Positions 53,989 through 62,767 of a stretch of 64,000 nucleotides of DNA are shown here, one piece after another; position 1 is the stretch's first letter; each line of letters starts with the position of its first letter. Source of the stretch: Burkholderia sp. PAMC 26561. GTDB lineage: Bacteria > Pseudomonadota > Gammaproteobacteria > Burkholderiales > Burkholderiaceae. Made by a program: the position numbers and the translations under genes. Where the stretch lies: NCBI RefSeq assembly GCF_001557535.2, contig NZ_CP014308.1, forward strand, positions 729,819 to 793,818, written 5' to 3'. The notes beneath the pieces were generated by a model. It made no database searches, was not told where the DNA came from, and saw nothing but the letters and a program-made list of their open reading frames with translations.

Positions 53989-54653
53989 ATGCACTTGGAT
54001 TGGAATGTCATACCAACATTGATACCCGCGTTATCGGGACTAGGCGGAGTTTGGTTAGGAGGATCGCTAACTTCCAAACGGAGCGAATGAAAGAGGTTGC
54101 TTTATCGGAAAAAGAAACTACCTATTTGGCAATTCTTGTCGTTTCACATCTAGATCGGTTTGTCGATGGTTGTGTTGCAGTCGTAGGTGATGACGGCACA
54201 AGTTATGGGCAACCCGCTGGAGAGGGCGGAATTTATCAAACAACCGTCAAGACGCCTGACTTCGATCCCCTCACGCTTAATGTTAATTGGAAGTCGCTAC
54301 CATCCAATTTAATGTATGAAATCTTGAGTTTGCCATATCAAATTGAAACACTAAATCGCAAGATCTCAAACGCGGGCGATTATGACGACCCGCCTGAATA
54401 TGCAAGCTTTTTTTGGGAACGACGGCACGGGTATGCTGCAATGGGTTTGGAATTCGTGCGAATAGCGAAACTACTTCGGCAGCACGCGAACCTTCCTCCG
54501 CTACCGTCAATCAACGGTGAATGGAGTCGCGATAAATTTTTGAGTGACCAAAAAATTCGGTTTGAGAAACTGCGGGACGATCACCAGCGAACAATGCAGC
54601 CAGTGCCGCTGGCAAGCGCGACGGTAAACGTACCAGGAGCGCCAGCCGGGTAA
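53989..54653 (+). pseudogene. Membrane-anchored hypothetical protein with early frameshift
   Basis: The ATG at 53989 gives MHLDWNVIPTLIPALSGLGG, then VWLGGSLTSKRSE, a single N-terminal transmembrane helix, and then a stop. The rest (MKEVALSEKETTYLAILVVS, HLDRFVDGCVAVVGDDG, YASFFWERRHGYAAMGLEFV…) is in another frame. One extra A in the GAATGAAA at about 54087 would join RSE-MKEV. About 220 residues when joined. It resembles a recurring hypothetical of beta-proteobacterial plasmids and prophages; function unknown. Confidence 0.65.
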
Positions 54654-54674
54654 TCTAGTGTGCCAACCAAACCC

Positions 54675-55958
54675 TTATAACGATGGCGCAAAGGGACTGG
54701 GCGGACGTAAGTCGCCATCCGGCACCGGATCCGGGTCTTGAATGGGACCTGGGGCACGATCAGGCGCTACCGGCTGCGATGCTACCGGGATATCGCGCAC
54801 GCGTGACCGATCTTGCGTTCGCGTCTCAACAGCCGCCGCGCGATCGCCGATCAGCTCGACACGCCGTGCTTGCATGATGTCGTTAAGAGAATTGTCGGAG
54901 AACTCGACATACAAGCCCGCTTCTGCCGCGACTTTCGCGGCTTCCCGTTGCATTTCGACCGGCCCTTGCAGCTTGAGTGCCGGTCCGAACTTGGCGTGCG
55001 CGAGGCGCAAAGCCGCTTCAACTGCAGCACGATCCGTTTGCAGCACGCGTACCGCGAGGCCGTGATCCCGAACCACGCTGCGCCCGTCGTGCCGATAGGT
55101 CACGGCGCCGTCCCGATGCACTTCGTAGCTCAAGTACGGCGCCCGGTAAATGATTTGGTTGTCGTAGCCTGATCCGCTCGGATCTTCTGCGTCCTCTCCT
55201 GTGGACGCTTGACTTCCTGCGCGCGTGCTCTTCGCCAGCGGCTGTGATCCAATTCTCTTCAGGTTGAGGTGCTTCCGAGATCGTGGACGCATCCGGCGCA
55301 GCTCGACCAATGCGCGGGTGTCGCCGGCTTGCGCGCGCGCCTGCAGGAACTCACCAAAGGTCGCGCCATGACGCTGACCATACTTCGCTTTCAACCCTTC
55401 GCGCTCGAGTTGGATCTGACCGCGCAATGTCTGTTCTGCGTCTGCCTTGGTCATTCGGGCGATCGACGCCAGCGCGCGCCGGCCGGACGGCCGCAAATCA
55501 AGATGGTTGCGTGCCGCGTCGCGAGCGACATTGAAAGTCTGTTGATTTGAGCGCGGCGTGATTGTTCGCTGGATTGCTGCGTCGCCATGGCGTCCTGGCG
55601 CGCGCGCCGGAAAACGTCCCGGTCGATCGTGTACTCGCGCCAGAGTGCGGCACGTGGAAGCTCGCGGGCTAAGGGGAGGCAGCGCCCGACATCTGACGCT
55701 GGTACGAACCGCCAAGGATCTCGGATGCGTCGCGCCAGGGCAGTGCAGTTCCTTGGTCAAGAAATCCGAGACGTTCAAATGCCGGGCACCAGCGCGGATT
55801 CGACTTGCGCCATCGCGACCCACCGTGATCCGTATTTCTCCGGCCGCACGCCGTGGAGTGCGACAGCTCAGCAAGCATCGATGGGGATCCAAGTTCGCGC
55901 GAATGTCAGAGTACTCATCGCGGCGGAACGTGGCGATATGTTCGCGCTCGTCGCGCAT
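54675..55958 (-). pseudogene. Relaxase C-terminal region with LPD7 domain (fragment)
   Basis: The reliable part runs from about 55560 down to 54675: QQTFNVARDAARNHLDLRPS, ALASIARMTKADAEQTLRGQ and the LPD7-type segment YLSYEVHRDGAVTYRHDGRS, then VVRDHGLAVRVLQTDRAAVE. The first 130 codons of the open frame are Arg/Ser-rich and look out of phase; a neighbouring frame (REYTIDRDVFRRARQDAMAT…) is the likely native sequence there. So this is probably the 3' part of the relaxase gene at 57530, separated by several frame changes. Confidence 0.6.
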
Positions 55959-56036
55959 ACGCTGCGACAGAACGCTATCGGCACGTCGACCGGTTGCCCT
56001 TACGCCTGGTCGCTCGCGATGGCGATTCCGTCGCAG

Positions 56037-57530
56037 CTATCCGTTGGTACGGTGCGTTCGTGCTCCAGCTCGTGAAGTGCATGATCCGGCACCAGCACTG
56101 CACGTCGTGGGGCGAAGCGGTCCACAGGGACGCCGGACATACCTCGCATACCGTTGAAGGCCGGGACGGCGTTCCTTGGAATCTGGGAGAGCGCCATGCT
56201 GCCGGTGTTCGGGAATAGTTCCGCGGGATCGCCGGGGATGTCGCGCCGGGAATCGGGCGGGAGGCCGCCGAGGCTTCCCGATCCGGGGCCGCGTGGAATC
56301 TGGCGTCGAGCTGGGATCGACTCGAGATCCGACTCCGGCGCTTCTGTCGAATTCATATAGTCGTCCATCGCCGCGAACACGTCCGTCGCCGGCGTCGCGT
56401 TCGCCGATTCCTCGTGCTTTGCCTGGTGCATATCCCTCTGGTTGTCCGCTTGATTGTCGTCCTGATCCTGACTCATGATAATCATCCAAATGTTTTGAAT
56501 AGAACGCGTCACGCCGCTGTTCAAGCATGGCCACGCGTTCATTGAGGGATGCCGCTCGATAAGCGGGGAAACTTTTGGTGTTGCCGTTATTCAGATATTT
56601 CACTTCGAGCGCACGGGTTTGCTTCCACTGCGCCAATGCGTCGAGATAGCGTGCGTCGGTCTCACGGGCCCTGCCAGTTGCTTCATACGTCACGGAAACG
56701 TCTGCCGAGAGCTGCGATAATTTGTCTTGCGTGGGCAGTTCGATGAACGCACGTGAAAAGACCCCTTCTTTCAGATTGACACCCTTCAGCGCATCCTGAG
56801 GCTTCACGTTCGCGTACTCGTTGTCGCGCCCTTCATTGCGTAGCCGCGCTTCACCGTGCTCAGCCAAGAGAGCCAAAAAATCGTCGTAGCGCTCGATCTT
56901 CCGATCCAGCATCGCATTCAGAACCGTCTCTTTGATATCGCGGCTCGCAGGCTTAAAGAGGTCGCCCTTGTAACGGCTGATCATTTCAGACTCGCTTGTA
57001 AATCCCGTGCGCCGATGATCCTTGGGACTCGCCAAACCGTACTTCGCGTTCACGTGTTCCTGAAATGCCTCGATGTACTGAATGTTTGATTTGTAGAAGC
57101 CCAGCGCTTCAAGGTGACCGCCCGAAATCAGATTCAGCTTCGGAATAACGATATGAATGTGCGGCTTTCGTTCAACCAGCGCGCCGGCACCGTCAAGATA
57201 GCTTTTGACCTTCGGAAGATGCGCTTCCGCATAGAAATTGAACTCTTCAGGGAGATACGCGACGCCGACGAATTTTCGGAAATCTTCAGTGATCGCTTCC
57301 AGCGTTTCGCGGCTTACGTTATCTTCTTTAAAGCTCATCGTGACCGACAAATACCGGTCGACATTGGGCGCGACGTCGATGGACTGGATAATCGAATCAG
57401 TTAATTCCAGGTCGCCGGCGAGAACCACGCGCTCGTCCATCTCGTCGCGTTCCAGTTCGCGGCCAAGCTTGCGGCCTTTCTCGAGATATTCCTTTACGCC
57501 ATCGTGCCGCCCCTTCGCCCTAAGCAACAT
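56037..57530 (-). pseudogene. Relaxase / mobilisation nuclease (N-terminal part intact, then frameshifted)
   Basis: About 350 good residues from the ATG at 57530 (MLLRAKGRHDGVKEYLEKGR). A probable catalytic Tyr lies in VKEYL, and the metal-binding triad region PHIHIVIPKLNLISGGHLEA is diagnostic for relaxases. Further helices follow to about 56480. Past there the frame becomes Arg/Pro-rich nonsense, while an adjacent frame (56000-56542, ATPATDVFAAMDDYMNSTEA…) continues sensibly, so a frameshift lies at about 56400-56510. Its start overlaps mobC by 11 bp. It nicks oriT and pilots the strand; as read it is disrupted. Confidence 0.8.
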
Positions 57531-57912
57531 TTTGCAGGTGCGCCTTTAAAAGCAGTTCAATGCTTTCCAACGCATCGAGGGCCGCGAGATAGGTACTTTC
57601 CGTCGCGCTACTATCCAAACGCGCTGCGTTTAACACATGGGCGATCTGATTCAGGTTGTTGCCGGATTTATTGACGACCAGCAGCGCACGCTTTTTGTCG
57701 ATGCTCAACGGTTGACGCGCAACGATCCGCGTGCGGTTGGTCAGTACACAATCACGAAAAAATTCAGACGCGCTCATGCCGGATGCTCCAACTTTTGCCA
57801 GATACGCACGGTGTTCCGCATCAGTCAGCCGAAATCCGACCCGCTTGGCCAACTGTGTCTCAGCTGCCATCGCACGGCGTCCACGCTTAGTGGATTTAGC
57901 GGCGTGGCTCAT
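57520..57912 (-). CDS. mobC: MobC-like mobilisation protein
   Basis: 130 residues from the ATG at 57912 (MSHAAKSTKRGRRAMAAETQ), just after the PH-protein stop. It has a ribbon-helix-helix-like AKRVGFRLTDAEHRAYLAKV and the MobC family segment LLVVNKSGNNLNQIAHVLNA. It helps relaxase open the origin of transfer. It overlaps relaxase (11 bp). Confidence 0.88.
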   Translation of the reverse strand: MSHAAKSTKRGRRAMAAETQLAKRVGFRLTDAEHRAYLAKVGASGMSASEFFRDCVLTNRTRIVARQPLSIDKKRALLVVNKSGNNLNQIAHVLNAARLDSSATESTYLAALDALESIELLLKAHLQNVA

Positions 57913-57913
57913 T

Positions 57914-58477
57914 TCAGACGCGTCCCATGTTGACTTCGCGAATGCCTTTGGCGTCCCGTCGCGCGATCGCTGCAAGATTCATCCACTCGCGCAAAACCTC
58001 AACATCCGGCATGCCACGCAATGTCCATCGGGGATGATTGACGTCGCTGCTCTCGACAACCAGCGTCCCGAAGCCCATTAGCCGTTCCCACCAGCTGCTC
58101 ACGCACTCGACGTTCTGGACGCGATACATTTCAACGCTCGCTACGCGTCGGCTCAAAATGCCGTAGCGCATGGTCATGCGAACGCTATCGATCACAATTT
58201 GTGTTTGCGCCGTCGTGGCAGCACGCAGGCCGATAGCGATAGCAATCCCGACCGTCCCCGATATCAACAAAAAGAACGGAATTAGCGTGGGCCACGCGGC
58301 GGACTTCCACACAACGGCCAAACCCGCGATCGAGGCCAATGCGCACTTCAAATAAAACGGCAGGTTCACGGCCCAGTTCGGCGATCCGAGAAACTCGACC
58401 ACTGTTGGCTGATCGATCGACAGCGGAATTGCGATAGCGCGAACGTTTGAGCGAAGATCATGGTCGGTTCTTTTCAT
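57914..58477 (-). CDS. PH-domain (YdbT-like) membrane protein
   Basis: 187 residues with two transmembrane helices (LKCALASIAGLAVVWKSAAW, TLIPFFLLISGTVGIAIAIG) followed by a bacterial PH-domain (QIVIDSVRMTMRYGILSRRV, then YRVQNVECVSSWWERLMGFG and TLVVES). It lies between ssb and mobC on the same strand. Its role in the transfer block is unknown. Confidence 0.85.
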   Translation of the reverse strand: MKRTDHDLRSNVRAIAIPLSIDQPTVVEFLGSPNWAVNLPFYLKCALASIAGLAVVWKSAAWPTLIPFFLLISGTVGIAIAIGLRAATTAQTQIVIDSVRMTMRYGILSRRVASVEMYRVQNVECVSSWWERLMGFGTLVVESSDVNHPRWTLRGMPDVEVLREWMNLAAIARRDAKGIREVNMGRV

Positions 58478-58488
58478 CGTTTAACTCT

Positions 58489-58926
58489 TCACTGAGCGAT
58501 ACCCTGAGATAACTCCGCTTCGTCATACGCACGAACCCACTCGTCTCCATCGCTTGGCATCGGTGCGCCCGCGTCGGTTTCTCCTTCCGGGTGAGCGTGA
58601 CCACGTGGTGCGCCAATCATTTCGAGCGATTCGACAACGATTTCAGTGGTGTACCGGTCCTGGCCATTGCTGGACCATTTGCGCGTGCGCAGCCGACCGT
58701 CGATATAGATGCGAGAGCCCTTCGCTAAAAAGTCCCGTGCAATTTCGGCATAACGTCCGAAGAACACAAGGCGGTGCCATTCCGTGGCCTCTTTCATGGT
58801 GCCGCTCGCTCGGTCCTTAAAGTAGTCGGTCGTCGCGAGTCGACAATTGGCGACGACCCCTGCACTCAGGTCCTTCACGTCCGGGTCGGCGCCTAGGTGG
58901 CCAGTCAGCGTTACTCGATTTACCAT
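58489..58926 (-). CDS. ssb: Single-stranded DNA-binding protein
   Basis: 145 residues. OB-fold signature: MVNRVTLTGHLGADPDVKDL, ATEWHRLVFFGRYAEIARDF, LAKGSRIYIDGRLRTRKWSS. The normal SSB acidic tip (DDIPF-like) is absent: the protein ends DEAELSQGIAQ. It is probably the plasmid SSB that coats transferred single strands, lacking the partner-binding tail of host SSB. Confidence 0.92.
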   Translation of the reverse strand: MVNRVTLTGHLGADPDVKDLSAGVVANCRLATTDYFKDRASGTMKEATEWHRLVFFGRYAEIARDFLAKGSRIYIDGRLRTRKWSSNGQDRYTTEIVVESLEMIGAPRGHAHPEGETDAGAPMPSDGDEWVRAYDEAELSQGIAQ

Positions 58927-58957
58927 GACTTACTCCTCGATAAATAGGTTGGTGAAA

Positions 58958-59374
58958 CTACTTTTGCGTGAGGGGGACGTCTTCTTCACGCGGTACTACG
59001 GGATCCCGATTTGCCCAACGGGGCAACGGTGCGTGCACAGTCCAGGGCTTCGATTCGGCGTATGCGCTGAACTGCTTGCGGTTGAAGGTGATCGTCCAGA
59101 AATCAAGCTCCGGGCGCAGTTGCCGTATGTAGAGGTACGCCAAAAACCACCCTTCTCCAGCTCGCGCCATATCCGCCCACCGGCTGGCGTGGATATCCGA
59201 CGAGTACGCTTCCCAAGCCACGCCCACCGCATCGGCGGGCCACGTTTCAATTTCTGCGTAAAACGCCTGCAGGGTGGCGATCGTAGCGCGCTGCGCGACA
59301 GACCATGCGTGATCGGCGAGGGCGTGCGCGTCAAACTCGAATCCCGCGCCTATCGCGTCAAATTGGAATGTCAT
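58958..59374 (-). CDS. Hypothetical protein (138 aa) in the transfer block
   Basis: Aromatic-rich soluble protein (WPADAVGVAWEAYSSDIHAS, GWFLAYLYIRQLRPELDFWT). Not recognised. It lies 31 bp upstream of ssb on the same strand, in the same run as the transfer genes. Confidence 0.65.
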   Translation of the reverse strand: MTFQFDAIGAGFEFDAHALADHAWSVAQRATIATLQAFYAEIETWPADAVGVAWEAYSSDIHASRWADMARAGEGWFLAYLYIRQLRPELDFWTITFNRKQFSAYAESKPWTVHAPLPRWANRDPVVPREEDVPLTQK

Positions 59375-59386
59375 CGCGGTTCGGTC

Positions 59387-59830
59387 TCAATGAATCAACG
59401 CCCAGACGCCGGCAAGGGTTGCGGCGCCCGCCAGCGCCGCACTTGCGAGTGCGACCGCAAACAGCTCGATGAGCCGGCGAGTATTGCTATCCCGCACGGT
59501 CCCTCCAATCGACGCGAGCGTGAGGTCCACCTTGGCCAATATGCCGCCGAGTGAGTCCGCAATGCGCCGTTGGGTGGCAATGCTTGCTTGGGCAGAAAGC
59601 TCCGCGATCGCGCCCTCGCGTGCATTGGCAAAGTCACTCGATACCTTGAGCAGGTCGGCAATACGGCCGCTCAATCGTTCGTCAGATGTCTGAATGATTG
59701 CAGCGAGATCGCTTACCGACTTGTGCAGCGTATGAACGTCACCCAATATCTCCGCCATGACCTCATCGCGAACGTGGGGAGATAGCGGATCTCGCCGCAC
59801 GCGAGCGTTTGGCTCGCCGGTTTCACTCAT
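59387..59830 (-). CDS. Coiled-coil protein with C-terminal membrane helix (TraM-like)
   Basis: 147 residues from the ATG at 59830 (MSETGEPNARVRRDPLSPHV). A long central coiled coil (VHTLHKSVSDLAAIIQTSDE) ends in a single C-terminal transmembrane helix (LFAVALASAALAGAATLAGV). Position right after a StbB/TraL-like ATPase and overlapping its end recalls the TraL-TraM arrangement of IncP-type transfer regions; the similarity itself I cannot confirm. Confidence 0.65.
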   Translation of the reverse strand: MSETGEPNARVRRDPLSPHVRDEVMAEILGDVHTLHKSVSDLAAIIQTSDERLSGRIADLLKVSSDFANAREGAIAELSAQASIATQRRIADSLGGILAKVDLTLASIGGTVRDSNTRRLIELFAVALASAALAGAATLAGVWALIH

Positions 59831-60565
59831 CGCGCGCACCAACAGCAATCGTCATGGCCGGACGAACGATTGCTTCAAATACAGCGTCGAGCTCGGCGTT
59901 GACGCGTAAGGCCAAGCGACGCAGACCTAAAAGAGCGACAAGCCGGTTTTTCTCGGAACTGGCTGGGGTTTCTGCAATTGCTGATTTGTAGTCGGTTGGG
60001 TCTGTCAACACGGCATCCATGCTGCGGCCAGCTTCGGCGGCATACTTATAGACGTCGCTTTGGTAGAGCACTGCGTCACGATCCAGGCGAAACGACCTTT
60101 TCAGGTTATAGAAGCTGAAGATTGAGCTGAATTGGCTTTCTTGAAATCCGAGCACTCGATCGACCTGATTGAAGACCACAACAATTTTCTCGCGGGCAAT
60201 ACCCATGTTCGCGAGATTTAAGAGGGTGGCAACGGTGTCGCGTTGCTGTTTTTCCGCGCTGACAACGGGCACGACGAACAAATCAAAATCGTCATGCGAA
60301 CCGTCGTATTCGCTCATCAGCGCGACGAAGGACTCGACATTGGATGCGCCTACGTCAACCACCACGTTATCCCCGACAACAAACGAGCTTGCAATTCCGA
60401 GAACTGCCGACCTCGAAATTTTTCGTCAGTCTCCTGTGCGCCATCGTCAGCATTAATTGATTCAACGGCGATGACCTTGGCATCGCGAACACGCGGCGCT
60501 AGCAGATGCCGCGCAATCGTGCTCTTGCCGACGTTGCCCGAAAAATTGATTACGGCGATATTCAT
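59823..60565 (-). pseudogene. StbB/TraL-like ParA-family ATPase with frameshift
   Basis: The start MNIAVINFSGNVGKSTIARH carries the deviant Walker A; AAGGAACG is the ribosome site. After FSELQARLLSG (about 60375) the frame shifts. One extra G in TCGGGGATAAC restores GDNVVVDVGASNVESFVALM and the long second half (59823-60365; FDLFVVPVVSAEKQQRDTVA, IVVVFNQVDRV). Plasmid stability/transfer ATPases of this kind sit beside TraM/StbC proteins. A missing base in a G run may be a read error. Confidence 0.82.
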
Positions 60566-60589
60566 GGTCGTTCCTTAATTAAGTGTGGT

Positions 60590-62767
60590 TTATCGCGCGA
60601 CGCTCGGTGCGGTTTGTTTCGCGACGTCGCGCTCAGGATTGCGCTGTGGTTTTGGCGCTTGTGCGATTGCTTGACGGGCCTCGCGGTCAACATCGACTTG
60701 AGCCAGGCGCGTATCAATCGCCAGCTTCAGATCTCGTGCGGGCGAGGGCGCCTTGTGCTGCTCCGTCTGCACTGCAATTCCGGCTTGAAGACGCTCGGCC
60801 AGCCGATCCATCACCTCCCGCACGACGTTATCTGGCTGACCCGCTAGCGCTTTCTCAACCTGTTCGCGCAAGCCCGCAACGTTCATTGCGTAAGCGGTCG
60901 AGTCCTGAGCGTCCGGAGATTGTCTTTCCTGCTTCTGGATGTCCCAGACGTTGAGCCGCGTTTCGATTTGCTCGACTCCTACTACCTTGCCTTCAGTATC
61001 TTTGATCGACCGATTGACGGTGACCGGGCGCGAGCCGAGGTTTTCAAGCGTGAGTGCGTCACCTGACTCAGCGCCCGAATCCCGGATAGCGCGTTCCAGA
61101 TCCTTACCCCATACCGTCTTTGTGGCGCCGTCGGATTCGCGATATGAGACGTAGTAACTGTCAGCGTTGTCCTTGTCGTGCTTGTACGGTGCTGCGCCAT
61201 GCGCTAAGAGCACGTTTTGATTAGGCTGTACCGGGGCCGGGCGTATTTCAGGAACAATTGGCTCGGCCGATGCTGAAATTGCGGTCGGCTCTGTCGATCT
61301 AACAGAAGGAGTCGGAGCGGTGGGCTCTGAAGGGGTAGGAGTGGCCGGAGAAGCAGACGCGGCCTGTGAGAGTGTGTCCACTGGCGCCGCAGCGGTGGAC
61401 GCAGCCGCACTAAGGTTGTCCACTCGACGCTCGGGCGGCTGCTTGGCTCTCAGTTCAGTTGTAGGTGCCGCTGTCGGTGGCGACTGCGGTCGCGAAGCGT
61501 CGGGGACACGTTGACCGGCGGTGATGGTCAACGTGTCGAGCTCGCGGCGTGCCGCTTCGAGCATCGCGCGGTCTTGTTCTTTCGGCTCGAATCCGTGGGT
61601 TTTGATTCCCGCAAGCTGGGCTTCCATCCATGCGTTGCGACGGAACGGTTCGCTTCCCTTGAGCGTGATCTGTTGCCAGCCCTTCGCTTGCGCAACGGTA
61701 ACCATGTCTGCTGCCGTGCCGCGATCGTCTTCACGTGTTGCCAGGCGCGGGCCTTTGTCGGTGAACTTCGGCTCATGCTTATCGGCGTTGCTTGGATCCT
61801 TCTCATCAAAGCGCCAGAAATCGCCATCGCGCACGACGTAGCGGGATGCAATTGCCTCAGGCACGGCGTAGCCGTCCTTCGTCATGACAGCCGGTGAAGA
61901 AATCTCGTTAGCGCTGCCCGTGCGCTCACGGCCGACAAGCGATCGCGTAAAAGCGTCTAGCAGACGCGCGCCGGCATTGCGGCGCGGGATCTTTTCCTCA
62001 GCTTCGCGGCGCTTCTCGGAATCCGGCACTTGATTGGGCAAGATCTGGCGCGTGGGGGCTGGTACCGCTTCGATGGCGTTTTCCTCAACGGCCTCGCTGT
62101 CGTGCGCCGCGTTTGGCGCTTGCGGCGTCGACACTGTAGTTGCGGCGGCGGACAGATCCGCCGGCGCGCTAACAGGTGTGACCGCAGCCGGGGCCTGCGC
62201 TGCGCTATTTGCGGCCGACGTGGGGCTTTCGACTTTGATATCGCTGCGTGCGTTAAAAGTTCGCAACGCCTCGCGCTCCAGACCGTAATCGACCTGCGAC
62301 AAAGCTTCTCGGTACTGCGGCATATGCATGTTGTCAACAATCGTCTCGAACGCCTTTTCACGCACCTGCGGATCTGCGATTAGCTTCAGATCTTCCGAGT
62401 CTCCCGACGCCCATACTCGATAGGCTCTCTCGCTGCCGAGATCAGACAACACACCGACAGCCAACATGCCATCGCCGCTATGGCGAGACGCGATCCGCTC
62501 CTCAGGGGCCTTTATAGGTTCCGACACGTTGCTCGGGGCACGGCCGACGCCTTGAGCGGTTAGCCCTGCGGCGCGTACTGTCGGAGTTGCTGTGCTGGCA
62601 CGGAGAACTTCTGGTGACGACGGTTCGGGCATTGCTCGACCATCCCGAGCACGCGCGAAGAACGCGTCACGAGCCGCCTTGATGGCGGTTATTTCTGACG
62701 CGTCAGACGCTTCTTTGCTAGCATCGTGGCCTGCGCGTGATGAATCGATGGGTTTATTTTCAGCCAT
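60590..62767 (-). CDS. LPD7-domain transfer protein
   Basis: 725 residues from the ATG at 62767, which overlaps the coupling-protein stop by 8 bp. A disordered Ala/Pro/Ser/Thr-rich N-terminal half precedes a clear LPD7 domain (RYVVRDGDFWRFDEKDPSNA, KFTDKGPRLATREDDRGTAA, GWQQITLKGSEPFRRNAWME). A second folded region follows near residues 525-640 (DSYYVSYRESDGATKTVWGK), then an acidic helical tail. LPD7 proteins are found in relaxase and primase-type transfer proteins; this one is probably an accessory conjugation protein. Cytoplasmic or exported with DNA. Confidence 0.75.
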   Translation of the reverse strand: MAENKPIDSSRAGHDASKEASDASEITAIKAARDAFFARARDGRAMPEPSSPEVLRASTATPTVRAAGLTAQGVGRAPSNVSEPIKAPEERIASRHSGDGMLAVGVLSDLGSERAYRVWASGDSEDLKLIADPQVREKAFETIVDNMHMPQYREALSQVDYGLEREALRTFNARSDIKVESPTSAANSAAQAPAAVTPVSAPADLSAAATTVSTPQAPNAAHDSEAVEENAIEAVPAPTRQILPNQVPDSEKRREAEEKIPRRNAGARLLDAFTRSLVGRERTGSANEISSPAVMTKDGYAVPEAIASRYVVRDGDFWRFDEKDPSNADKHEPKFTDKGPRLATREDDRGTAADMVTVAQAKGWQQITLKGSEPFRRNAWMEAQLAGIKTHGFEPKEQDRAMLEAARRELDTLTITAGQRVPDASRPQSPPTAAPTTELRAKQPPERRVDNLSAAASTAAAPVDTLSQAASASPATPTPSEPTAPTPSVRSTEPTAISASAEPIVPEIRPAPVQPNQNVLLAHGAAPYKHDKDNADSYYVSYRESDGATKTVWGKDLERAIRDSGAESGDALTLENLGSRPVTVNRSIKDTEGKVVGVEQIETRLNVWDIQKQERQSPDAQDSTAYAMNVAGLREQVEKALAGQPDNVVREVMDRLAERLQAGIAVQTEQHKAPSPARDLKLAIDTRLAQVDVDREARQAIAQAPKPQRNPERDVAKQTAPSVAR

